DNA of 34,561 bases from an uncultured Oscillospiraceae bacterium (GTDB lineage Bacteria > Bacillota > Clostridia > Oscillospirales > Oscillospiraceae): positions 1-34,561 of the forward strand of contig CALWXG010000026.1 in NCBI GenBank assembly GCA_944385435.1, given 5' to 3'. Shown piece by piece: positions 24,033-32,128 of the stretch. Under the pieces are notes generated by a model, which did not search any database, was not told the origin of the DNA, and was given only the letters and a program-made list of their open reading frames with translations. Made by a program: the position numbers and the translations under genes. Every line of letters starts with the position of its first letter. Positions within the stretch are counted from its first letter, which is position 1.

Positions 24033-26714
24033 TTACAGCGTCACAGTCAGGTCGTTCTCGCCGTTCTCATACCGATACCCCGTCTCAGTGAAGTACCCCC
24101 GCAACAGCTTCATGGACAGCGCTTCGCCCTCTTCCAGAGGATTAAAAGCCTCGCCGCCCCAGGTGAAGCGCATCTGAGCCTTTCCAGTTTCCTCGGAGTA
24201 CTCGGCGGTAACGTGCAGCTCATAGTCACCGGCACTGCGGGGAATCACGTTGGTAGCGCAGATCTCCTCGAAAGCCCGGCGCATATTGTCCAGCTGGCGG
24301 CGCGGCATGAGCTGCTTCTCGCCAAACCGCTGGAGCTGCTCGGTGACGGCGATGAAGTCGTAGTTCGGATTGGTAATGGTTAGCGTGAGCATTTTCAGGC
24401 GGTGGACGAAGGCCCGGGTGCGCTCCCGCCTGGGGTGGTCAAAAATCTCCTCAGGTGTACCGTCCTCGTAGATCACTCCCTGGTCCATATAGAACACCCG
24501 GGTGGATACATCCCGTGCGAAGCGCATCTCGTGGGTAACAATCATCATGGTAAGCCCTTGAGATGCCAGCTGGCGGATGACCGTGAGGACTTCCCCCACC
24601 ATGGTGGGGTCCAGGGCGGAGGTGGGCTCGTCAAAAAGGACGATCTCAGGCTCCATGGCCAGGGTCCTGGCAATGGCAGCCCGCTGCTTCTGGCCGCCGG
24701 AAAGCTCGTCGGGGTAGCTCATGGCCTTTTCCGCCATGCCCACCTTCTTCAGAAGTCCCATAGCCCGTTCATAGGCCGCCTGCTTGGGCACCTTCCGGAT
24801 CAGGGTAGGCGCAAGCATAATGTTCTCAAGGATAGTCAGGTGACCGAAGAGGTCAAACTGCTGGAATACCATGCCCATCTGGCGGCGCAGGGTGTTGAGA
24901 TCTGCCCTTTTGTCACACACGTTCTCTCCGTGGACAAAGATTGCCCCTGCCGTTGGGGTCTCCAGCCGATTGATGCACCGCAGCAAAGTGGATTTTCCGG
25001 TTCCGGAGGGACCGATGACGGTAATGACTTCTCCCCGGCGGATGGAGGTGTTCACATCCACGAGCGGAGTAACGTTGGAGAAGGATTTCTTCAGGTGTTC
25101 GATGCGGATCAGCTCTTCCTGTTCAAATATCCGGGGCGGAGCGTCGGAAACTGCCGGGTGCTCGGTCTCAACCACACCCCTGGGCAGCCGCCGTGGACGG
25201 CGGCGGGGGTCGATGTTCAGCTCAATCCTGCCGATGGCGCCTGCCACGGCGGAGGAGATGGCAAAATAGATAACCGCCGTGGTGATAAGAGGGAAGAATG
25301 CCTCAAAGATGCGGCTGCGGATCAGGTCCCCGGCCCGGGCCAGATCCTGGATGGAGATATAGCCTACGATGGAGGTCATCTTGATCATGGCCACCACTTC
25401 GCTCTTGTAAATGGGCAGGACATGCCGGACGGCCTGCGGCAGCACCACATGGAGGAAGCTGGAAACCCGCCCGAAACCCAGGGCCGACGCAGCCTCCCAC
25501 TGCCCGGTGTCCACAGCCTGGATGCCTGCGTTCAGGGTTCCAGCCACAGATACGGCAAAGATCAGCGAGAAGGAGATCACCGCCACAGCCACCGGGTCAA
25601 TGTCCGAGGAGGCGAAAATGACAAAGTTCACAATGAGCAGTACCACCAGGTTGGGCACGCCCTCCATGACCTTGCAGAACACCCGCCCTGCGCCGGCCAC
25701 TGCTCTGCGGCGGCTGCGCAGCACCAGGCACAGGCCAAAGCCCAGGGCCGTGCCGAACAGGCCGGTGAGCAGGGAGATCTCCAGCGTCACCAGCAGCCCG
25801 CTGAGGATCATCTTCCAGCGGCTTTCCCGGATGAAGGTCTTCTCAAAGTTGGACACGATACCGTCCCAGAAGCTCTCTGTGCCAGCCGTCTCCCTGCTGG
25901 CCACCACCATGACGGTCCGCACCGTCTTGTAGGGGTTGGAAAAGTCCATGGCTTCCCGCCGCTCTTCCGTGGCGAAGAGATTGGACATGATGTAGTCCAC
26001 CTTGCCGGAAGTACAGGCGGGCATGATGCCGTACCAGTCGTAGACGTCGATGATAAGCTCTGCATTGCACCACAGGGCAAAGCGGTACATGAGCTCCAGG
26101 TCAAACCCCACCAGCTCATTGTCCTGATAGAAGGAATAGGGTTCGGCGGCGCCGGTGGTGCCCACCCTGATAACAAAATCCGGATCCTCCGGCACGGGAA
26201 TGTCCGGCATGGTATAGTCGTGCTCTGTCTCCCACCGACGGTTCATGTCCTCCAGGGTGCCGTCTGCCTGGATCTCGGCGATAAAGCCGTTGATCAGCCC
26301 CGCAGCATCGGGCAGCTCTGTCACGGGACTGATGCCCACTGCCACATCGCCCCCCTCCCCCACTACGCCGTCGGGGTGAATTGCCACATCGCTGCGCTGG
26401 GGCTCCACACTGCTTTCATAGGCAGTAAGGTTCATGGCATAGGCATCGGCCTTGCCGGAGGTGACGGCCAGGAGACCGTCGGTGGCGCTGTTGACATACA
26501 CAATCTGGGCGTCTGGATAGGCGCTGCGGGCATCGCTCTCCGTGGTGGTGCCCACCTCGGCGGCAATTACAGCGTCCGGGGCGCTCAGGTCAACCATCCC
26601 TCCCCCTTCGCTTTCCGGCCCGCTGTTCCCGCTGCCGCAGGCGGCCAGCATCAGGCAAACCGCACACATCAGCAGTGCAATCGCCCCTTTTCTCCAGGTT
26701 CCACTCATTCTCAT
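24033..26714 (-). CDS. Amino-acid ABC importer fusion: SBP, permease, ATPase, RsbW-like tail
   Basis: This 893-residue polypeptide contains nearly a whole importer. A lipoprotein signal with lipobox LAAC (Cys26) starts it. The substrate-binding part has lobe 2 (about 45-150) before lobe 1 (about 183-262), the reverse of normal. The permease (about 295-500) has five segments and the EAA loop. The ATPase (about 535-771) has GPSGTGKST near 568, LSGGQKQR near 671 and DEPTSALD near 698. The last ~120 residues resemble an RsbW/GHKL ATPase, with [12 protein letters not shown] in the N-box region. Amino-acid uptake is inferred from the family. ATG 26714 has AGGAGG seven bases upstream. It is divergent from STAS 1 and shares a palindromic operator. 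Confidence 0.88.
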   Translation of the reverse strand: MRMSGTWRKGAIALLMCAVCLMLAACGSGNSGPESEGGGMVDLSAPDAVIAAEVGTTTESDARSAYPDAQIVYVNSATDGLLAVTSGKADAYAMNLTAYESSVEPQRSDVAIHPDGVVGEGGDVAVGISPVTELPDAAGLINGFIAEIQADGTLEDMNRRWETEHDYTMPDIPVPEDPDFVIRVGTTGAAEPYSFYQDNELVGFDLELMYRFALWCNAELIIDVYDWYGIMPACTSGKVDYIMSNLFATEERREAMDFSNPYKTVRTVMVVASRETAGTESFWDGIVSNFEKTFIRESRWKMILSGLLVTLEISLLTGLFGTALGFGLCLVLRSRRRAVAGAGRVFCKVMEGVPNLVVLLIVNFVIFASSDIDPVAVAVISFSLIFAVSVAGTLNAGIQAVDTGQWEAASALGFGRVSSFLHVVLPQAVRHVLPIYKSEVVAMIKMTSIVGYISIQDLARAGDLIRSRIFEAFFPLITTAVIYFAISSAVAGAIGRIELNIDPRRRPRRLPRGVVETEHPAVSDAPPRIFEQEELIRIEHLKKSFSNVTPLVDVNTSIRRGEVITVIGPSGTGKSTLLRCINRLETPTAGAIFVHGENVCDKRADLNTLRRQMGMVFQQFDLFGHLTILENIMLAPTLIRKVPKQAAYERAMGLLKKVGMAEKAMSYPDELSGGQKQRAAIARTLAMEPEIVLFDEPTSALDPTMVGEVLTVIRQLASQGLTMMIVTHEMRFARDVSTRVFYMDQGVIYEDGTPEEIFDHPRRERTRAFVHRLKMLTLTITNPNYDFIAVTEQLQRFGEKQLMPRRQLDNMRRAFEEICATNVIPRSAGDYELHVTAEYSEETGKAQMRFTWGGEAFNPLEEGEALSMKLLRGYFTETGYRYENGENDLTVTL

Positions 26715-26759
26715 GCCGACTCCTCCTCGTATCCCTCGCAAAAACTTTCCTTCGTTCAA

Positions 26760-26768
26760 ACTATACCA
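26760..26768 (-). promoter_or_regulatory. Promoter -10 of the ABC fusion
   Basis: On the minus strand TGGTATAGT forms an extended -10, 25 bases from the palindrome at 26791-26812. No consensus -35 is present, which suggests activator dependence. Confidence 0.55.
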
Positions 26769-26790
26769 TATTGGCAGGAGGCCCCGGCTT

Positions 26791-26812
26791 ACTTTACAAT
26801 TTTGTAAGGTTC
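26791..26812. promoter_or_regulatory. Palindromic operator shared by ABC fusion and STAS 1
   Basis: The core TTACAA-TT-TTGTAA (26794-26807) is a perfect dyad. The full 22 bases recur exactly, inverted, at 31423-31444. The copy sits 25 bases from the -10 of the ABC gene on one side and 23 bases from the -10 of STAS 1 on the other. Confidence 0.75.
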
Positions 26813-26832
26813 CCCGCCCGCTTCTCTTTTGA

Positions 26833-26841
26833 TGGTAAGAT
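26833..26841 (+). promoter_or_regulatory. Promoter -10 of STAS 1
   Basis: TGGTAAGAT gives an extended -10-like site with TAAGAT at 26836-26841. It is 23 bases beyond the palindrome, with no clear -35. Confidence 0.5.
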
Positions 26842-26943
26842 ACAAGCGGTATTTTGTTCCGGCAATGCCCGCTCCAGCCCACTGGGACACACCCCCTCCG
26901 AGCGGGCAGACCACATCCGATATCTCTATGGGAGGACATTACC

Positions 26944-27240
26944 ATGACCATCACAAAAAGCGCTGCCGATGGAACCATGTACATGGCTCTGGACGGGCGG
27001 CTGGACACCAGCACTGCACACCAGCTGGAGGAGGAGCTGAAGGCCTCCCTTCCCGGGACCACAGAACTTACCCTGGATTTTTCCGGTCTGGACTATCTCT
27101 CCTCCGCGGGTTTGCGGGTGCTGTTGGCAGCCCAGAAGACCATGAACGGACGGGGAAAGATGACTATCTGCCATGTCAACGAGGCTATTATGGAGGTCTT
27201 TGAACTCACCGGTTTCGTGGACATCCTGAACATTCTCTGA
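26944..27240 (+). CDS. STAS-domain anti-sigma antagonist-like protein 1
   Basis: This 98-residue single-domain protein has the SpoIIAA/RsbV STAS fold. [18 protein letters not shown] opens it, [20 protein letters not shown] holds the Ser-Ser-Ala-Gly motif (residues 53-56) that contains the phosphorylated serine in the family, and [12 protein letters not shown] closes it. In known partner switches an RsbW-type kinase binds and phosphorylates such proteins. GGGAGG lies eight bases before the ATG. It is divergent from the ABC fusion, whose tail is RsbW-like, and 58 of 98 residues match the second STAS gene. No sigma factor is beside it. Confidence 0.92.
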   Translation: MTITKSAADGTMYMALDGRLDTSTAHQLEEELKASLPGTTELTLDFSGLDYLSSAGLRVLLAAQKTMNGRGKMTICHVNEAIMEVFELTGFVDILNIL

Positions 27241-27575
27241 TCTGAATCAAACCGTCCTCATACACAGCATCCGGACTCCGGTCCGAGCTGCCGGCCAGAG
27301 AATTGCAGCTTTTGTTTTGAGCCGCCGGTGGTAGCTTCCGTTTTCCAGCGCTGACACGCAGGTGCCGACCTTCACACAGACAAACAATAAAAAATGCTCC
27401 CTCCACGTTTGACAGCGCGTTCCTTCACTGTTTCTCATGGAGGGAGTATTTTCTTTCACACGTTGCCGCTGCCAGTTCGTACATATGGCCGAAGTGTCCT
27501 GTATGACCAAGCCTGCCACCCGCGCGCTCGCCGGCATCGGGATCCTATCCCTTTATGTAGTCGTTGCGTGTGCGC
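27241..27575. other. Gap between convergent STAS genes
   Basis: This 335-base gap has no gene. It contains the bidirectional terminator at 27391-27452. The remainder, 27241-27390 and 27453-27575, shows nothing recognisable. Confidence 0.6.
27391..27452. terminator. Bidirectional terminator between STAS genes
   Basis: A 15-bp stem (27391-27405 and 27438-27452) with one wobble pair closes a 32-base loop. A T-run follows on the plus side (TTTTCTTT) and a longer one (TTTTTTATTG) on the minus side. It would end both convergent STAS genes. Confidence 0.82.
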
Positions 27576-27872
27576 TCACTGGATGGTGAGGATATCCACA
27601 AATCCAGTTACCTCAAAAATTTCCTGGATCACATCGTTCACATTATGTATGACCATGCTGCCCTGCTTGTTCATCACCTTCTGAGCAGACAACAGTACAC
27701 GAAGGCCGGCAGAAGACAGGTATTCCAGTTTGGAAAAGTCCAATACGAGTTCCGTCACCCCATCCATGGATTGCCTCAGCTCCGCCTCCAGCTGGGGGGC
27801 GGTGGTCGTGTCGAGGCGGCCCTCTATGCCAAGTGTAAGCTTCGTTCCCTCTACGGTTTTATTGACTGTCAT
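27576..27872 (-). CDS. STAS-domain anti-sigma antagonist-like protein 2
   Basis: This 98-residue paralogue of STAS 1 keeps the full core: [37 protein letters not shown] and EVTGFVDILTIQ. I counted 58 identical residues of 98 in an ungapped alignment. The Ser-Ser-Ala-Gly motif (53-56) is intact, so it should be switchable by phosphorylation. The ATG at 27872 has AGGGGG eight bases upstream. It has its own leader of about 115 bases and no copy of the palindromic operator, so it may be controlled differently from STAS 1. Confidence 0.92.
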   Translation of the reverse strand: MTVNKTVEGTKLTLGIEGRLDTTTAPQLEAELRQSMDGVTELVLDFSKLEYLSSAGLRVLLSAQKVMNKQGSMVIHNVNDVIQEIFEVTGFVDILTIQ

Positions 27873-27992
27873 TGATTGATCCCCCTGACGTTTTGGCAGC
27901 CAAGGCTGCCGGAAATATTCAGCGTGTTTAAAAAGACAAACCCTCAGGGCCGTTTCCGACCCTGCGTGCCTCAATATGACTTATTGTACCCC

Positions 27993-27998
27993 ATTATA
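27993..27998 (-). promoter_or_regulatory. Candidate STAS 2 promoter -10
   Basis: A TATAAT on the minus strand lies about 120 bases upstream of STAS 2. The -35 is not consensus. Confidence 0.45.
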
Positions 27999-28092
27999 CC
28001 GCAGATATCAATCAGTTCTTTTCCAAAAAACGCAAAGAAAGCGCCACTCCCTGCCCATGTGCTTCCCGGGGTGCGCGGGGCAGCCAGCAGAG

Positions 28093-28133
28093 AAAAGGGA
28101 TGGAACCTTTCCAGGAAAAGTTCCATCCCTTTT
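28093..28133 (-). terminator. Terminator of the SLH hydrolase gene
   Basis: A 14-bp stem (AAAAGGGATGGAAC / GTTCCATCCCTTTT) with a 13-base loop lies 88 bases past the hydrolase stop and is followed by T residues on the minus strand. Confidence 0.85.
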
Positions 28134-28220
28134 CGATCGCGGTTTTCCCCTCACTCCGCGCCCGGCAGTATCACCGGAACGGAAACCGCGGAGGCCGCGC
28201 TCCCAGCCTTGAGGATCGTC

Positions 28221-31200
28221 TCACAGGACAAACTGGCAGAACCGCAGAAGCATGGCGGCAACCTCCGCCCGGGTAGCCTCGTCCCGGGGGCTGAGCTTGG
28301 TGTTTGTGGTACCATTGAGGATACCCTGTTCCACACACCAGGCCACGGCTTGCCGGGCCCAGCTGCTGACGCTCATAGCGTCGGTGTAGCCGCCGAGATC
28401 CGAAGCTGCGTCGGGGCTGCCCGCGTACCGCCAAAGCATGGCGGCCAGCTGCTCCCGGCTCAGATTCTGTTCCATGGCAGAGCCGTCGGAGATGCCGTTG
28501 GCCATGGCCCACTGCATACCGGCCTCATACCAGGTGCTGCCGGTGGTGGTATCCGCGCCGTCCAGACGGGCCAGCACGGTGACGATCATGGCCCGGGTCA
28601 TGGCTGTTTCCGGTTCAAAGGAGTTGGCGCTGGTTCCATGGAACAGTTCACGGCTGCTGGCAAAGGCCACTGCCTGCGCCCCCCAGTAGTCGTCGGACAC
28701 ATCGTCAAAGTTCTTGCTGTTGTCCACGATTTTCACCGTGTCTCCATCCGTGAGGGTGACGGCTACGCCGTTTTCCGTGCTCAGGCTGGTTCTGATGACC
28801 GCCTCCGTGCCATCGGCCTTGACGATCACCGCCACAGTGCCGGCAGTGACATTCTCCACCGGAATCTCCACTCTGACAGAAGTTCCGCCAGGCAGATCCA
28901 CGGTGACCGTGGAGGCGTTCTCCCAGTCCGCACAGGCAAGCACCTCCGGCATGGGCAGAGCCAAGGTCTCGCCCTCCGCCTCTTCCACCACAGCGGCAGG
29001 CAGCCTTACAGAGCTCTCGGTCCGGCCGTTTTCATCCACCTTGGTAGCGGAGGAAGATCCGTCCCGGTTGTCTACGGTAATCTGGCCGGAACCGTCGGCG
29101 CTCTCCACCACCTCGGTCCGGTTTCCGTCCGCATCAGTGGTGGTTGTCGTGATGTTGCCTTCTTTGTCCGTCTCCACAATCTCCTGGGAACCGTCCGGAT
29201 TCCTGGTGGTCTCGGTGGTGGACCCATCGGGTTTGGTCACGGTGGTTGTGGTGGAGCCGTCCGGGTTGGTGACTGTCTCAGTAGTGGAGGAAGGACGACC
29301 CCCTTGTCCGCCGGAGGGATCGTCCGGGGTAGGCTCGGGTTCAGGTTCAGGTTCAGGTTCAGGTAAAAACTCAGGCTCTTTCAGGGTCACGCTGGTGGCC
29401 GCGCCGGCGAGGATATCAGTGCTGCTACCGCCTAGTATATATTCGTATGTATAAGTGACCTCTGCCCCATCCTCAGCGATGGTGTAAATATCATCGTCCG
29501 CATCGCAGGTGTTGAAAACCTGCCGGATGCTGTAGCCCTCGGGCAGATAGCTGTCGGGGACGGTTATGCTGTTATACGCCCGGACGGCGGCCATCCAGCC
29601 TTCAGCAGAAAGCACCGCGCCCTGCTCTATCACCATATTGAAGCCTTCAACTCCGACGCCGCCCTCGCATAGGGCGGTTGCGGTGACGGCGGAATCGCCT
29701 GAAACGATCAGATCGCCTATAGACGATTTCAGCCCGGCATAATAAGAGTAAATGGTATAGGTTCCTGTACTGTGCGCATACACGATACTATCCGTAATTG
29801 TGAGGTCGTAACTCGCGTCTATGCCGGCCCCTCCGCCGGTGGCGGAGACGGTGCTGTCGCTGATAGATATATAGCTGTTCCCGATGGCGGGGCCGCCTGC
29901 GCTGTTCACGGTGACATTGCTGCCGCTGATTTGCGTGGTAACCTTGCCGGTGCTGCTGTTGTTATACAAACCATTCCCTGCGGCGTTGACTGTAAGCGTG
30001 CAGTCTGTGATGTGCAGGTTGGATCCGGCGTGGTTGATGCCGGTACCGCCGCTGGTGATTTTCAGCGAGCTGTTGCCAATGAAAAGTTCTCCGTTGGTCC
30101 GGATGCCGGTACCGCCGCTGGTGATTTCCAGCGAGCCATTGGAAGCGCTGCTGATGGAAAGTTCTCCGTAGGGGTAAATGCCCATGGAATTTTCGCCGCC
30201 AACGAGGATTGAATTCTCGCCCTCGAGGACGATATTCAATCCGCCATCCACGCTGATGCCGGAGATTTCACCGGGATAAGCGGTTTTCCCATTGGTGATT
30301 TCGGCGTTGTCCAGCGTCAGGGTGTTGGTGACCGGGTCATAGACTGCGGTGCCGTCGCCGCACTGAACGGTGTGGTTCTCCGCCGCCAGAACATCTTTCC
30401 CATTCACCCACAGGCTGTCCACCAGGGGCTCAGGGGTTTCATCCCCGCCCTCCGGCGGGGTCCAGCCTTCCAGCAGGCGGAGGACCTCATCCGCGATCAG
30501 CTCATGACCGTAGGCATTGGGGTGGAAGTCCAGGTTGATTTCCGGTACGAGGCCATTCATCGTAATTGAGGCATTGCAGGGATTCTGATCTGCCTCCTCA
30601 AAGACAGTATACACGTCCGCCACACTGTAGAGATTGGGGCTCAAAAAGTCAATCTCCCAGTTCAGCTCGCTCAAAACTACGTCAAAGGCCTCCACCACCG
30701 AGCCCATACCGGCCGCTGAACCCATGCCGGCGGCAAGACGGCTGTATGGGTTGTACTGATTCATTACGATCATGTGGACGTCATGATTCAGGCGCTGGAG
30801 GAAGTAAATGCAGGCGGTAAAATTGCTTGAAATATTATCAAGTGCTGCGTCATACTGTTCAGAATTGATAAAGCCGCCGATCTTGTCAATGGCGGCGGTC
30901 AGTGTAGCTACATTGCCTTCCATGAGGGCTGTCTGTATGGCTTCGGAAGTGCTGCCTGTTGCCTCGGCCAAATACGCATACAGCGCCTCCATCAGGTCGT
31001 TGCCGCCGATGGTGATGGTGATGAGGTCGGCGCTGGCCAAAACATCTGTATTTTCTCCACTCAGAACAACCTCCAGCAGATCCTCCGAGGTAGCGCCGTC
31101 TTCCGCCAGGTTGGTCAGGTCATAACCGTTTTTCTCGGCGACTATTTCAGCGAAGGATGGTTCGCCCTCATTCAATCCATACCCGGCGGAGATGCTGTCC

Positions 31201-31304
31201 CCCAGGGCCACGTAGCTGATGGTATCCTGGGCAAAGGCCGCCGTGGGCAGCAGGCCAAGCAGGAAGCACAGGCTGAGCAGCAGTGTAAGGATCCGTTTTT
31301 TCAT
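28221..31304 (-). CDS. Secreted SGNH hydrolase with beta-helix and SLH domains
   Basis: This 1027-residue surface protein has a signal peptide (1-25, cut near AFA). The SGNH/GDSL esterase domain (about 27-275) shows GDS with Ser37, ITIGGNDLME and DFHPNAYGH, giving the catalytic Ser-Asp-His set. A right-handed beta-helix-like repeat region follows (about 290-620). A proline-glutamate linker, then about eight PDGS/TTT-type tandem repeats, lead to three SLH motifs (about 855-1027) that would bind the cell wall. AAGGAGGT is eight bases before the ATG. A palindromic operator and -10 lie upstream. It is likely to cleave ester bonds on host or plant glycans or lipids; the substrate is unknown. Confidence 0.92.
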   Translation of the reverse strand: MKKRILTLLLSLCFLLGLLPTAAFAQDTISYVALGDSISAGYGLNEGEPSFAEIVAEKNGYDLTNLAEDGATSEDLLEVVLSGENTDVLASADLITITIGGNDLMEALYAYLAEATGSTSEAIQTALMEGNVATLTAAIDKIGGFINSEQYDAALDNISSNFTACIYFLQRLNHDVHMIVMNQYNPYSRLAAGMGSAAGMGSVVEAFDVVLSELNWEIDFLSPNLYSVADVYTVFEEADQNPCNASITMNGLVPEINLDFHPNAYGHELIADEVLRLLEGWTPPEGGDETPEPLVDSLWVNGKDVLAAENHTVQCGDGTAVYDPVTNTLTLDNAEITNGKTAYPGEISGISVDGGLNIVLEGENSILVGGENSMGIYPYGELSISSASNGSLEITSGGTGIRTNGELFIGNSSLKITSGGTGINHAGSNLHITDCTLTVNAAGNGLYNNSSTGKVTTQISGSNVTVNSAGGPAIGNSYISISDSTVSATGGGAGIDASYDLTITDSIVYAHSTGTYTIYSYYAGLKSSIGDLIVSGDSAVTATALCEGGVGVEGFNMVIEQGAVLSAEGWMAAVRAYNSITVPDSYLPEGYSIRQVFNTCDADDDIYTIAEDGAEVTYTYEYILGGSSTDILAGAATSVTLKEPEFLPEPEPEPEPEPTPDDPSGGQGGRPSSTTETVTNPDGSTTTTVTKPDGSTTETTRNPDGSQEIVETDKEGNITTTTTDADGNRTEVVESADGSGQITVDNRDGSSSATKVDENGRTESSVRLPAAVVEEAEGETLALPMPEVLACADWENASTVTVDLPGGTSVRVEIPVENVTAGTVAVIVKADGTEAVIRTSLSTENGVAVTLTDGDTVKIVDNSKNFDDVSDDYWGAQAVAFASSRELFHGTSANSFEPETAMTRAMIVTVLARLDGADTTTGSTWYEAGMQWAMANGISDGSAMEQNLSREQLAAMLWRYAGSPDAASDLGGYTDAMSVSSWARQAVAWCVEQGILNGTTNTKLSPRDEATRAEVAAMLLRFCQFVL
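29338..29361. repeat. Hexanucleotide repeat coding for Pro-Glu linker
   Basis: Four perfect GGTTCA units encode part of the proline-glutamate linker before the tandem repeats. Being six bases long, slippage would change linker length without shifting the frame. Confidence 0.9.
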
Positions 31305-31393
31305 GGTCGTTAACCTCCTTAAAACATGTCGTCTGCCCAAGCAGGCGCAGACAGGCTGGAGCGCTCCCGGGCTGTGTGAAATACTCGCAATTT

Positions 31394-31444
31394 ATGATAT
31401 ACCCATAAAAGGCACAGGCGGCGAACCTTACAAAATTGTAAAGT
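31394..31444 (-). promoter_or_regulatory. SLH hydrolase promoter with second palindromic operator
   Basis: The second operator copy (31423-31444, core TTACAA-AA-TTGTAA at 31428-31441) lies upstream of TATCAT (complement of 31394-31399), 23 bases apart, or of the overlapping TATATC at 21. Beyond the 22-base motif, six of eight further bases match the STAS 1 copy. No consensus -35 is present. Confidence 0.7.
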
Positions 31445-31459
31445 CCGCCGCCCGCGGTC

Positions 31460-32128
31460 TTATATCTGCTCCAAGGTATATCCGTCGCCCCGCCGGGAGG
31501 AGATCTCCAGACGGGAATGCTCGCTGTCCAGCTTCCGCCGAAGCCGGGAGATAAGCGTCCAGAGGGCCCGGTTATCCTCCTCTGCGTTTAGGTTCCACAC
31601 CTCCCGCAGCACCTCTTGTTTTGAGACCGTCTCACCGGCGTGCTTTACCAGCAACAGCAGCAGCGCAAACTCTTTCTGCGTCAACATCAGGTCTGTGTCC
31701 CCCAAATAGCCCCGGCCGGAAAAGACATCCAGACGCAGGGGGCCGTAACTCACGTAACGGCTACGGGCGCGCTCCTGCCGCAGCCGCGCCTCAATCCGGG
31801 CCGCCAGCACCTCCAGATCATAGGGTTTGGCCAAATAGTCGTCGCCCCCCGCCCGCAAACCCTCCACCACATCACGGCTCTCGCCCAGGGCGCTGAGAAA
31901 CAGGATTGGGACCCGGTAGTTCTCCTTCAGCTCCCGGCACAGCTGCACGCCGTCGCCATCGGGCAGCATGATATCCAGCACCACCAAATCCACCGGGTGC
32001 CACCGCATGACCTCCCGGCAAGCCTTGGCGGTGGTCGCCTGCAGGATTTCATAACCGTACATGGTCAGAGCCTCAGAATTGATTTTCATAATGTGAGGAT
32101 TGTCTTCCACCAGCAGGATCGTACTCAT
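31460..32128 (-). CDS. OmpR-family response regulator
   Basis: This 222-residue protein has a receiver domain with acidic pocket near residues 8-9, phosphoacceptor Asp52 (VLDIMLPDGDG), the conserved threonine/serine in FLSA and Lys101 (LAKPYD). The C-terminal winged helix (about 128-222) includes LTQKEFALLLLLVKHAG and RRKLDSEH, so it binds DNA. Its ATG overlaps the kinase stop as ATGA, so the two are translationally coupled. It ends 16 bases before the palindrome upstream of the SLH hydrolase, which makes it the obvious candidate to bind that motif, but that is inference; OmpR-type proteins often prefer direct repeats. Confidence 0.94.
   Translation of the reverse strand: MSTILLVEDNPHIMKINSEALTMYGYEILQATTAKACREVMRWHPVDLVVLDIMLPDGDGVQLCRELKENYRVPILFLSALGESRDVVEGLRAGGDDYLAKPYDLEVLAARIEARLRQERARSRYVSYGPLRLDVFSGRGYLGDTDLMLTQKEFALLLLLVKHAGETVSKQEVLREVWNLNAEEDNRALWTLISRLRRKLDSEHSRLEISSRRGDGYTLEQI

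Larger units (their letters stand above)
27873..28220. other. Gap between STAS 2 and the SLH hydrolase
   Basis: This 348-base gap has no gene. It holds the STAS 2 leader, a small hairpin GGCAGCC-AA-GGCTGCC at 27895-27910, a TATAAT at 27993-27998, and the terminator at 28093-28133. Confidence 0.6.

Noticed and set aside
24402-26807. Long plus-strand open frame (801 residues) opposite the ABC fusion
   Set aside because: Antisense of a gene with clear ABC motifs; composition typical of high-GC shadow frames.
29060-29290. Repeats as a CRISPR array
   Set aside because: They are degenerate protein-coding repeats without uniform spacers, in frame with the hydrolase.
27876-29366. Plus-strand open frame (496 residues) over STAS 2 leader and the hydrolase 3' end
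   Set aside because: It is antisense to the SLH coding region and crosses a terminator hairpin.
26791-31444. The inverted 22-nt copies as terminal repeats of a mobile element
   Set aside because: No transposase or target duplication is seen, the core is itself palindromic, and the copies sit at promoter positions. An operator explains them better.
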